Below, in pieces: positions 17,401 to 24,274 of a stretch of 28,726 bases of DNA. Made by a program: the position numbers and the translations under genes. The notes under the pieces were generated by a model. The model saw only the letters and a program-made list of their open reading frames with translations. It was not told the origin of the DNA and did not search any database. Source of the stretch: UBA6176 sp032119375. Its GTDB lineage: Bacteria > Verrucomicrobiota > Verrucomicrobiia > Limisphaerales > UBA9464. The DNA is taken from positions 1 through 28,726 of the forward strand of contig CAYSGH010000057.1 in NCBI GenBank assembly GCA_964430505.1, in the 5' to 3' direction. The first letter of the stretch is position 1, and every line of letters begins with the position of its first letter.

Positions 17401-20400
17401 CCACGCTGGGGGCCAGCGTCGGGGCCGGCGAGGTGTCGCTGACGGGGGCGGCAGGGGCGGTGCCCGGGTCGTTGAAGGCATAGACCAAATCATCCACCGC
17501 CGCCGTGATGGCAAAGCCGCCGGTTCTGGCGGCGACACCGAGCGTCCCCGTGCGGGGCGTGTAGCCCGTGGGGAGGTCCGAGATAACCTTCAGGCCGTCG
17601 AACGTGACGTCGAGGTTGCCGCCGGTTTTGAGCTGGATCAGGAGGGGGACAAACGACGTGCCCGTGGTCATGGAGAAGGCAAAGGGCTGCGATGACACAA
17701 CGCCATTGGGGATGGTGTCCGGATCGCGGTCGTAAAGCGGGTAGTAGGGATACACCACGGCCAGCACGTTTCCATCCAGGCTGACGGTCAGGGCCGGCGC
17801 GAAGTCATCGATGCCGCTGTCAAAGAAGTCCCAGACAACAGATAGGCCGCTGGGAATGCCCTCGCCCGCCCCAGACAGGGTCGCGATGTTCAAGCCATTG
17901 TCGGGCAGGGTGCCGAAATAAACCCCGAACTGGTCGGCAGGAATTCCCAAGGACGGCGGGGCGAGCTGGACGTTCATGCTCACCGTGAGGTTCGTCGCCG
18001 GATCCATGGAGGTGCCCGCTGTCACGTGATATGCGGCCGTCTGGTTCACCCTCGACACGAGGTTGAGCACCCCGCCGGAGATACTGGCACTGCCGAACAG
18101 GCTGCCGCGGGGCAATGCGCCGGTGGCGAAGTTGTTGGTGAAGGCGTTGTTCGTGAAGGACTGGTACTGCGTCGTCCAAGCCTCCAGCAGAACAACCGGG
18201 GAGGTCCCAGGGTCGCTCACGGCATTCGGGCTGAACACAAGGTTGTCCACCGCCGCCGTCATGGAGGCGCCCCCTGTCCGGGCCTCGACCGCCAGCGTCC
18301 CGGTGCGCGGGGTGTAGCCGGTGGCCAGGTCCGAGACGATCTTCACCCCGTTCAGGGTCACGTCGAGGGCGCCGCCCGTCTTCAACTGGATCGCCAGCGG
18401 TTGGTAGGAGGAACCCGTCGTCATGGAGAAGGTGGACAGCGTCGAGGAGGCCACCCCCGAGGGAACCGTGTCCTGGAACCAGTTCTGGGTTTGGCTCGTG
18501 GGGTACACCACCGCCAGCAGCGCGCCGTCCCGGCTCACCGTCAGCGCCGGCGCAAAGTCGTTGGCCCCGTTGTCATAGAAGTCCCAGGCAATCGTAAGGC
18601 CGCTCGGCAGGCCCTCGCCCGGCGCAACCGTGCTGGCCGTGTTCACGCCGTTGGTGGGAACGGTCCCGAAGTGAACCGCGAAAACATCCGACAAGTTCCC
18701 GGACGGCGGAGCGCTGAGACGCACGTCCATGCTGACCGTCATGTTGGTCACCACCTCGGCGGACGACCGGGTCTGCACGTGGTAGGCGGCTCCCTGGCCG
18801 GCCGCCGAGACGAGGTTCAACACCCCGTTCGCAACGCTCGCGTTGCCGAACAATTCACCCCGCTCCAATGCACCCGTGGAAAACGTGTTCGTGAACGTGC
18901 CCTTGAGGAACGACTGGTGCGCCTGGCTCTGGGCGCTCCACTGGGCCATCGCCGCCAGCTCGGGCCTGATGTTCAAGAGGACCGAGCCCGCCGCCCCGGG
19001 CTTGCCACCCACCCGGATCGCGTACTCCACGCCAGCCTCCACTGGGATCGAGACCGAGCTGGTCGTGTTGGACGCGCTGGAGTCGTCGTTGGACGCCACC
19101 GGGATCAACGTCTCGAGCGAAGTGCCGCGATACACGCTCAGCACCGTGTCAAAGCTGCTGCCCGCCGTCTCGAACGTCGCAAACCCGGCGGCGGGCGGCG
19201 TCCACCTCCACCACAAGGTGTTCAACGGCGGGTTGCCATCTTCCATCAGCGGCTCGCCCACCTCGCCCGTGGCGGCGGTGTTGTCCCCCGCCGCCAAGAC
19301 TCGCGTTCGGGTCGGCAAGGTGCCCGCATCCCGGAAGAGGTCTCCCCCGCGTTGGTTGCCGGGCCGGACGTCAAAGGCCGTGAACGCGTTGGACACAGCC
19401 CCAGCCACGCCTGCCGCCAACACGTCGCCGTTCAACCGCACTTCCACCAACCGGTCATCCGCCGCCACCCGTCCCGCCAAGCGCACGTTGTTTAGCTCGA
19501 AGCCAGTGAGGTCGAAGGTCGTGCGATAAACATAATCCACGCCGGCGGAGCTACCCGCCTCCCGGAGCCGGGTGCTGGGGCTGATCCAGGCCGAGTTGCT
19601 GCCCCCCGAGACCCAGGGAGGCGTGGGAAACTGCCCGGGCGAGACCACCGCAACGGGACGCCCCAGCAGCGGCGAGGGCGACACCAACGAGTAGTGCGCA
19701 TCCTCTGCCCGGTCAGACAACCGAAGGCCTTGTGCATCCACGCCGCTGCTGAAAAGGGTCGGGATCGACGAGATCAGGCGCAGGGTCACCGGGGCCGTCG
19801 CGCGCTGGACCGATCCCATCGTCACGCGCAATGCATAGTTCCCCACGTGTGCCGACGTCGCGGTGGGAATGGTGAGGCTGGCACCCGTGGCGCCAGAGAT
19901 CTCGACGCCGTCCTTGAGCCACTGCCGATCCACGGTCATGCCCGACGGGACCCAGACCTCGGACGTGAACACCGCCTGCTGCGTGGGCTTCACCGCTACC
20001 CGGGTTGGGGGGCGGACCACCCCGAGTCGCGCGTCGGCCGTGGGATACACTTGGTCGGTGTTGGCGTTGAACACCTGCACCCGGTACGTGGCCGCGTCGC
20101 CCGCAGCCACCGAGGTCAGGGAATAGGAGGCTGCCGTGGCCCCTGGGATCTCGACCCCATTCTTGAACCACTTGTACGTCATCCCCAGGCCGGTGGCGGA
20201 GACACTGAAGGTGACAGGCTGCCCCAGCCAAGCCACCTGCGACGCCGGGCCGACGTCAATGACCGGCGGCATCGGCCCCACCCGGACGACGAACGACCGG
20301 GTGACCGTGTCCGCGCCGCCGTTGGCCGTCCCAGCGTTGTCGCGGACGGTGACGGTGATGGTCGAGCTACCCCGCGCTCCGACCACCGGCGTGAAGATCA

Positions 20401-23400
20401 ACGAACCAGTGGTCCCGCCCGTGTAGGTGATCGTGGGATGGCCGACGATGGTGGTAGCGCTCGAAGTGGCCGTGATCGTGAGGGTCTGGTTGCCGGCGTC
20501 GCCGTCGGAAATGCCAGACAACGCCACGGTCTGGGGGCCGACCGTGTCTGCGACCGCCCGATCGGTAAGCGCATGGAGGGTGGGGGCGTCGTTCACGGCC
20601 ACCACCTGCACGTTGAAGGTTCGCTCGACGACGTTGACGCCACCATTGGCCGTGCCGCCGTTGTCTTGGACGCGGACCGTCACGGGCACGGTGGCGTTGG
20701 AATGCAGCACGGGCACGGGCAGGGTCAGCGTGGCGGTGGCTCCACCGGAATACGCGACCGTCGGGTGACCCAAGACCGCTGTGTTGCCGGACGTGGCGGT
20801 CACCGTGAGCGACTGCCCAAGACCGTCGCCGTCCGCGATGCCCGTGAGCGACACCATGCGCGGGGTGGTGCTAGCCGCGCCCGGCAATGCCGCGCCGAGG
20901 TCGGACATCGTGACATTCGAGAGAGGCGAGAGCGTCGGCGCGTCGTTGACAGGCGTGACCGTGACCACGAATTGCCGCTCCACGAAGTTCACCCCTCCGT
21001 CCACCGTGCCGCCGTTGTCCTGAACCCGCACGGTCACGGTCGCCGTCCCGGAACGACCCCCGACGCTGCTCACGAGCAACGTGCCCGCAGCTTGCGGGCT
21101 GGCGTACTGGACCGTGGGGTTGGGGACGAGGGATGTGTCGCTGGAGGTCGCCGTGACCGTGAGGGTCTGGTTGCCGCCATTGCCATCGCCGATGCCGGAC
21201 AAGGCAACGCTGCTCGCCGGGGCGTCCTCGAGCATCGCGAGCGCCCCGAGGGCGTTCAGGGTGGGAGCGTTGTTGAAAGGTACGACCGTGACCACGGCGT
21301 CGGCGCTGATCACGGACCCGGCCGAGTTGGCCACCACCACCGAGTAGGTCCCGGCGTCGGAGGGCTGCAGGGCGGTGATGGAGAGCTCGGCCGCCTGCAC
21401 GCCGCTCGTATAGGTCCCGGCGACGAGGTTGACGCCGTTCTTGCGCCATTGGTAGGTGACAGGCTGCACCGAGCTGCTGGCAGCAACGGAGAGGACCAGG
21501 GGCAGGCCCATCGCGGCCTCGCGCCCCGCCGGCTGTCGGGTGATGGTGGGCGGGCTCCGCACCACCACATCGACGCCCGAGCTGGTGGCCGTTCCCGCCA
21601 AGTTGCTCACCAGAACGCTGTAAGTGCCGGTGTCGTCCGCACGGACGGACGCCACAGCATAGGTCGCGGCCGTGGCGCCCGGGATGGCGGCCCCGTTGAG
21701 TTGCCATTGGTAGACCAGCGGACCCGTTCCGGAGGCCACGACCGTAAGCTGCAACGGCTGGCCCGTCGTCAGGCTGGCCCCGGGCGTCAGGCTGGTGATG
21801 GAGGGCGGCACGAACACGGCGACTGCAGCAGCACGGCTCGTCAGCGTCCCTGCCGTGTTGGACAACTGCACCGTGTAGAACCCCGTGTCACCCGCCTGGG
21901 CGTTCCCTATTACCAGTCGAAGACTGCCGGCGCCGCTCACGCGTCCGCCGTTCGCAAGCGCCGTCCCGCCGCGGCTCCAGGTCACGCTCGTGCCCGGCCC
22001 GCCGCCGCCCTGGGCCTCCAGCGTAATCGTCGATCCTTGGGACACGGTCACGCCCGAGGGTTGGACCGCCAGCACCGGGGGCATCACGAAGGAGAAGGAG
22101 TCCAGCCATGCTGCGTCGGCGCCGTCCGAGATGCTGTGGTCCTTGGTGTACGCCCAACGCAACGTGTGAAAGCCCGGCGGCAACGCATGACTTTGCTGGG
22201 TCCATTCGACGCTCCCGGACAACCGAAGCCCCGTCACCTCCACCTCGTTCACGTAGAAGCGAAGAAAGTCATAGTTGGGCTCCGAGCTGACCCGGGCTTG
22301 CCAGCTCACCGTCTGGCCCCCTGGCACTCCGGTGATCTCCATCGCGCTGTTGCCGTTGTGGTCAATCGCCCCGCTGCGCAGCGACAAGCCGTCGCGCGAC
22401 GTCGCCGCGTCCGTCCGCCACGGCGACCCCGAACCGGGTTGGGCCACGTACGCAAGCCCCGCAAAGCCGTTCGCCGCCAGGCTTGCGTCTGGTAATGCCA
22501 CCAAGGACGTCGCTTGGAAGGCGTCCACCCATCCCGCATCGCTACCGCCCCTGCTGATTCCGTCCTTGGTGTAGGCAAACTCCACGACCTGCGGTCCCGT
22601 TCCGACGACGTCGTACTGCACGTCCCGCCAGTCCTGTTCGCCGCTGATCCGCGTCACGCTGGCACCGTTGACCCGCAACGTGAGGAAGTCGTAATTCGGC
22701 TCCGACGAGACCTTCCACCGGAAGCTGAGCCGCACCGGCCCCGTCACCGTCGTACTCACCCACGTGGACTGGAGGTCAGCGATACCAGCACTCCGCCCAG
22801 CAGACGTGCCCTCCACCTTGGTTGCCGTGTCCGACCTCCAATTCCCATTGCCACCCGTCACCCAGGTCAGGCCCGCCGAGTCGATCACGCCCGACGCGAA
22901 GAGGGAAATAGGGGTCGCCACGAAGGCATCCACCCAACCGGCGTCGCTGCCCAACGAAACCGATACGTCCTTGGTGTAGGCAAACTCCACGACCTGTGCC
23001 CCCGACGTCGTGATGTCATGCTGCACCTCCGCCCAATCGCGCTCGCCGCTAATGCTCGTCACCGTCGTGCCACCCACCTTGAGGGCCAACTCGTCGTATC
23101 CGCCCTCGGAGGAGACCTTCCACTTGAAGTTCAGCCGCACCGGCCCCGTCACCGTCGTTCGCACCGATGTGGATTGAGAATGGCCAATGACCCCGCTGCG
23201 CCCGCTGGACGCACCGTCCACCTTCACCTCCGCATCCAAAGTCCAAATCGCATTCCCTTCAGTTGTCCACACCCGGCCCTGGCCATCCAAGACGCCCGAG
23301 GGAAGCGTCGACTGCGCCAAGGCACGCCCCCCGACGCCGAAAACTAGAAACGCCATCCATGCGAAACACCTCGTCCCATCACGAAGCAGCCCCCGTAACC

Positions 23401-23419
23401 CTCGAATGCACGACCTCAT
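14456..23419 (-). CDS. Giant exported Ig/cadherin-like mosaic surface protein
   Basis: 2987 aa from ATG at 23419, fixed by GGGAGGA 8 nt upstream and a signal peptide (residues ~1-36, WMAFLVFGVGG, ALA/Q). In order: three ~135-aa lectin-type beta modules to ~447 (KVSSE-x-NYD ... ISGE-x-DW ... AYTKD ... GSDAGWVDAF); three Ig-like domains to ~715 (D-x-G-x-Y ... N-x-x-G); three cadherin-like repeats to ~1048 (NDAPTL, QDNGGT); two Ig-like domains to ~1218; a beta domain with DDRLVEVRLNG; a PPC-like domain ~1356-1487 (NTLWWRWTPPAAG, FDTVLSVYRG, NDD); two tandem ~245-aa lectin-like domains ~1491-1983; four Ig-like domains ~2046-2390; and a ~600-aa C-terminal region of unknown fold with NPFKHRYHPDHDN at ~2895. 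It has no enzyme motif and no recognisable sorting tail. It overlaps the next gene by ATGA, so the two are probably coupled. A surface or matrix role is likely. Confidence 0.9.
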   Translation of the reverse strand: MRSCIRGLRGLLRDGTRCFAWMAFLVFGVGGRALAQSTLPSGVLDGQGRVWTTEGNAIWTLDAEVKVDGASSGRSGVIGHSQSTSVRTTVTGPVRLNFKWKVSSEGGYDELALKVGGTTVTSISGERDWAEVQHDITTSGAQVVEFAYTKDVSVSLGSDAGWVDAFVATPISLFASGVIDSAGLTWVTGGNGNWRSDTATKVEGTSAGRSAGIADLQSTWVSTTVTGPVRLSFRWKVSSEPNYDFLTLRVNGASVTRISGEQDWRDVQYDVVGTGPQVVEFAYTKDGISRGGSDAGWVDAFQATSLVALPDASLAANGFAGLAYVAQPGSGSPWRTDAATSRDGLSLRSGAIDHNGNSAMEITGVPGGQTVSWQARVSSEPNYDFLRFYVNEVEVTGLRLSGSVEWTQQSHALPPGFHTLRWAYTKDHSISDGADAAWLDSFSFVMPPVLAVQPSGVTVSQGSTITLEAQGGGGPGTSVTWSRGGTALANGGRVSGAGSLRLVIGNAQAGDTGFYTVQLSNTAGTLTSRAAAVAVFVPPSITSLTPGASLTTGQPLQLTVVASGTGPLVYQWQLNGAAIPGATAATYAVASVRADDTGTYSVLVSNLAGTATSSGVDVVVRSPPTITRQPAGREAAMGLPLVLSVAASSSVQPVTYQWRKNGVNLVAGTYTSGVQAAELSITALQPSDAGTYSVVVANSAGSVISADAVVTVVPFNNAPTLNALGALAMLEDAPASSVALSGIGDGNGGNQTLTVTATSSDTSLVPNPTVQYASPQAAGTLLVSSVGGRSGTATVTVRVQDNGGTVDGGVNFVERQFVVTVTPVNDAPTLSPLSNVTMSDLGAALPGAASTTPRMVSLTGIADGDGLGQSLTVTATSGNTAVLGHPTVAYSGGATATLTLPVPVLHSNATVPVTVRVQDNGGTANGGVNVVERTFNVQVVAVNDAPTLHALTDRAVADTVGPQTVALSGISDGDAGNQTLTITATSSATTIVGHPTITYTGGTTGSLIFTPVVGARGSSTITVTVRDNAGTANGGADTVTRSFVVRVGPMPPVIDVGPASQVAWLGQPVTFSVSATGLGMTYKWFKNGVEIPGATAASYSLTSVAAGDAATYRVQVFNANTDQVYPTADARLGVVRPPTRVAVKPTQQAVFTSEVWVPSGMTVDRQWLKDGVEISGATGASLTIPTATSAHVGNYALRVTMGSVQRATAPVTLRLISSIPTLFSSGVDAQGLRLSDRAEDAHYSLVSPSPLLGRPVAVVSPGQFPTPPWVSGGSNSAWISPSTRLREAGSSAGVDYVYRTTFDLTGFELNNVRLAGRVAADDRLVEVRLNGDVLAAGVAGAVSNAFTAFDVRPGNQRGGDLFRDAGTLPTRTRVLAAGDNTAATGEVGEPLMEDGNPPLNTLWWRWTPPAAGFATFETAGSSFDTVLSVYRGTSLETLIPVASNDDSSASNTTSSVSIPVEAGVEYAIRVGGKPGAAGSVLLNIRPELAAMAQWSAQSQAHQSFLKGTFTNTFSTGALERGELFGNASVANGVLNLVSAAGQGAAYHVQTRSSAEVVTNMTVSMDVRLSAPPSGNLSDVFAVHFGTVPTNGVNTASTVAPGEGLPSGLTIAWDFYDNGANDFAPALTVSRDGALLAVVYPTSQTQNWFQDTVPSGVASSTLSTFSMTTGSSYQPLAIQLKTGGALDVTLNGVKIVSDLATGYTPRTGTLAVEARTGGASMTAAVDNLVFSPNAVSDPGTSPVVLLEAWTTQYQSFTNNAFTNNFATGALPRGSLFGSASISGGVLNLVSRVNQTAAYHVTAGTSMDPATNLTVSMNVQLAPPSLGIPADQFGVYFGTLPDNGLNIATLSGAGEGIPSGLSVVWDFFDSGIDDFAPALTVSLDGNVLAVVYPYYPLYDRDPDTIPNGVVSSQPFAFSMTTGTSFVPLLIQLKTGGNLDVTFDGLKVISDLPTGYTPRTGTLGVAARTGGFAITAAVDDLVYAFNDPGTAPAAPVSDTSPAPTLAPSVVAGTNTLDFVVRNTADAGTDRSLTGLRVEFTETECVALPVFVASMPVGGMEAYGNRKVFAVSATSGLPVTYQWYKDDAPIAGADEATLVFNRVEDLDAGSYKVRVENINGVMWSAPAGFLVDVPLTITAQPSSVAAAAGASANLSIRFRGNPPLTVQWFRNDQPLSGATSTNLAIPALTVADAGRYRAVVRDRDGALESADAIVEVVEPPMIVQQPQDVAGVERVGVLRMESMLDGSRPMAFRWFKDGIPLAVENTNVLNLGLLREAQAGGYTLVAMNLAGSVTSRVASVTVHQPPSVVSGSGDVKAYEGADARFEVNASGSGLLRYEWFLGGSRVAGADGSTLNLTNLSRLTGAEVAVVVRSDHGRVTNRFRLDVFPPPVPVVSTGHDLVQELPLRPGWNAVFLDVQPEDNQVGNVFTNVPYTSIWRWSDPGTGPQFIADQSEAQLDTTKWQVHLPPSNPAGFQNNLVRVYRHEAYLVHLGGAQGVTVSVRGKPGYPRPRWAPDGHSLTGFPVDVPMADPEDPSRMLPGVTVGEFLGTSSAHFDAATGMPRGMYQLEASGAWKPMSATNELRRGVAYWVYTRGASSFLAPVEASFQGLTELRYPVGSDTKELELRFTGSSHTPASRASAVLGHVVGAQSLPLRLNEFSPQDGTTWRDLPNGFPVSSQGGLARRTVRLAAARERIPGLSYQGIMTLRGGGALHYVPVAVDRDEADVGAVQDQPFNPVGLWLGTVSITQVSEVNGLATNYVVTVVTNVVNGVTRLVEQPSTEVRNVVVGSRPTPVRDPFDLRILLHVDTQGVCRLLEQVTLLSTPPALGSDDPGGVPVLLTGAAGFSRYRGVALRGRDLVGRRYSTPFFPMWKTNGIPFDATLSLGGTLQASWSLPADAAINPFKHRYHPDHDNLDASFRVHRNEGYALRRTVKLTVPERQASNIRAGVGQDDIEGLYEEVIQGVHRTPMTVRGSFQVKRILAVGTLDPANP
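17470..18945 (-). repeat. Tandem duplication of a ~245-aa lectin-like domain
   Basis: Two adjacent copies (about 18945-18215 and 18190-17470) share long collinear blocks: FTN-x-F-x-TGAL-x-RG-x-LFG, GVLNLVS, AAYHV, NG-x-N-A, GEG-x-PSGL, DFAPALTVS, LAVVYP, SMTTG-x-S, QLKTGG-x-LDVT and TGYTPRTGTL. Identity is high enough to indicate a fairly recent in-gene duplication compared with the more diverged Ig and cadherin-like repeats. The shape resembles concanavalin/L-type lectin folds. Confidence 0.75.
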
Positions 23420-23427
23420 CACGCTCG

Positions 23428-23434
23428 TCCTCCC
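23428..23434 (-). promoter_or_regulatory. Shine-Dalgarno site for the 2987-aa giant gene
   Basis: GGGAGGA lies 8 nt upstream of ATG 23419. It decides between this start and an in-frame ATG at 23515, which would place a polar stretch ahead of the signal peptide. Confidence 0.75.
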
Positions 23435-23540
23435 GGCAACCCACGCCCCGGCCGCCCGGGGCCGTCCGCCATTGACTTGGATGCCAAGCCACGTGACTGG
23501 GCATCCCATCAACAAAAGGTCGCATGAATGGGCGCGTGCT

Positions 23541-23565
23541 TGTCATGTCCCACTTTGGAGTGACA
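23541..23565. promoter_or_regulatory. Candidate operator: nested inverted repeats upstream of giant gene
   Basis: The plus strand has TGTCA at 23541-23545 and its complement TGACA at 23561-23565, and inside them the perfect dyad CACT-TTGG-AGTG at 23551-23562. It sits in the 192-bp gap between the response regulator and the giant gene, about 120 bp before the giant's ATG. A stem-loop in RNA is also possible, but no T-run follows, so it does not look like an intrinsic terminator. Binding by the neighbouring NarL-type regulator is only a guess. I saw no convincing -35/-10 pair in the gap. Confidence 0.35.
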
Positions 23566-23611
23566 TAGGCCGCGCCAGGAGATGGGCCGCAAAGCCCGGA
23601 TGCCGCGCCGC

Positions 23612-24274
23612 CTACCTTCCCAGGAACCGCGCGACCGCCGCCCGGCTCGACCGCACCTTCAGCTTCGCATAGATGCGCTTGAGGTAGGTCTTCACCGTGT
23701 GCTCGCTGACGCCCAGGTCCGCGGCCACCTCCTTCAGCAACCGTCCCCGGGCCAGGCCACCCAGAACGTCCACCTCGCGCGGGCTGAGCCGATCCTCCTC
23801 CGGTGCTGACGGCGGCAGCGCCCGGAAATGCTCGCTGACCCTTCGCGCCACCCCAATCGAGAAGGGCATGCCCCCGCCATGCACCTCGCGGATGGCCACC
23901 ACCAGGGCCTCCACCGTGCAACCCTTGGCCACGTAGCCGCTCGCACCGGCTCGCAGCGCATTGAAGATCCAATGACGGTCCTCGTGGAGCGTCAGCATCA
24001 GGAAGCGCAACGAGGGAACCACCACGGCCAACCTCTCCACCACGTCAATCCCGGTCATCCCGGGCAACTCCACGTCCACCACCATCACGTCCACCAAGTC
24101 CGCCCCTCCGTCCCCCGCCGCCTTCATCCAATCCAGGGCATCCTCGCCGCTCGCATGGACGCCCACCACAAGCATCCCCGGCACACCCGCCAAGGCTCCG
24201 GCAAGATGCCATCGAGTCGTCGCGTCGTCCTCGACCAACGCCACCCGAATCGCCGCTACCCCATCGCCTTCCAT
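23612..24274 (-). CDS. NarL/LuxR-family two-component response regulator
   Basis: 220 aa, normal length for the family. It acts in the cytoplasm as a DNA-binding transcription factor switched by phosphorylation. The receiver domain spans ~9-130: acidic EDD at 15-17, the phospho-acceptor D67 in MVVDVELPGMTG, switch T95 in LMLTLHED, and K117 in YVAKGC. The LuxR-type HTH spans ~162-218 (LSPREVDVLGGLARG, GVSEHTVKTYLKRIYAKL). All key receiver residues are present. The gene overlaps the end of the histidine kinase gene by 19 bp, which marks it as the cognate partner in the same operon. ATG 24274 is the only reasonable start; no clear Shine-Dalgarno is seen, in keeping with coupled translation. Targets are unknown, but the giant exported proteins directly downstream are the natural candidates. 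Confidence 0.95.
   Translation of the reverse strand: MEGDGVAAIRVALVEDDATTRWHLAGALAGVPGMLVVGVHASGEDALDWMKAAGDGGADLVDVMVVDVELPGMTGIDVVERLAVVVPSLRFLMLTLHEDRHWIFNALRAGASGYVAKGCTVEALVVAIREVHGGGMPFSIGVARRVSEHFRALPPSAPEEDRLSPREVDVLGGLARGRLLKEVAADLGVSEHTVKTYLKRIYAKLKVRSSRAAVARFLGR

Noticed and set aside
19694..22495. 933-aa open frame on the plus strand inside the 2987-aa gene
   Set aside because: Antisense shadow of Ig and cadherin-like repeats; arginine- and histidine-rich and without a plausible fold.
23420..23515. In-frame extension of the 2987-aa protein to ATG 23515
   Set aside because: The ATG at 23419 has GGGAGGA at 8 nt and starts the signal peptide directly.
23566..23611. GGGC ... GCCC stem after the response regulator as a terminator
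   Set aside because: The stem is only about 4 bp and has no T-run.
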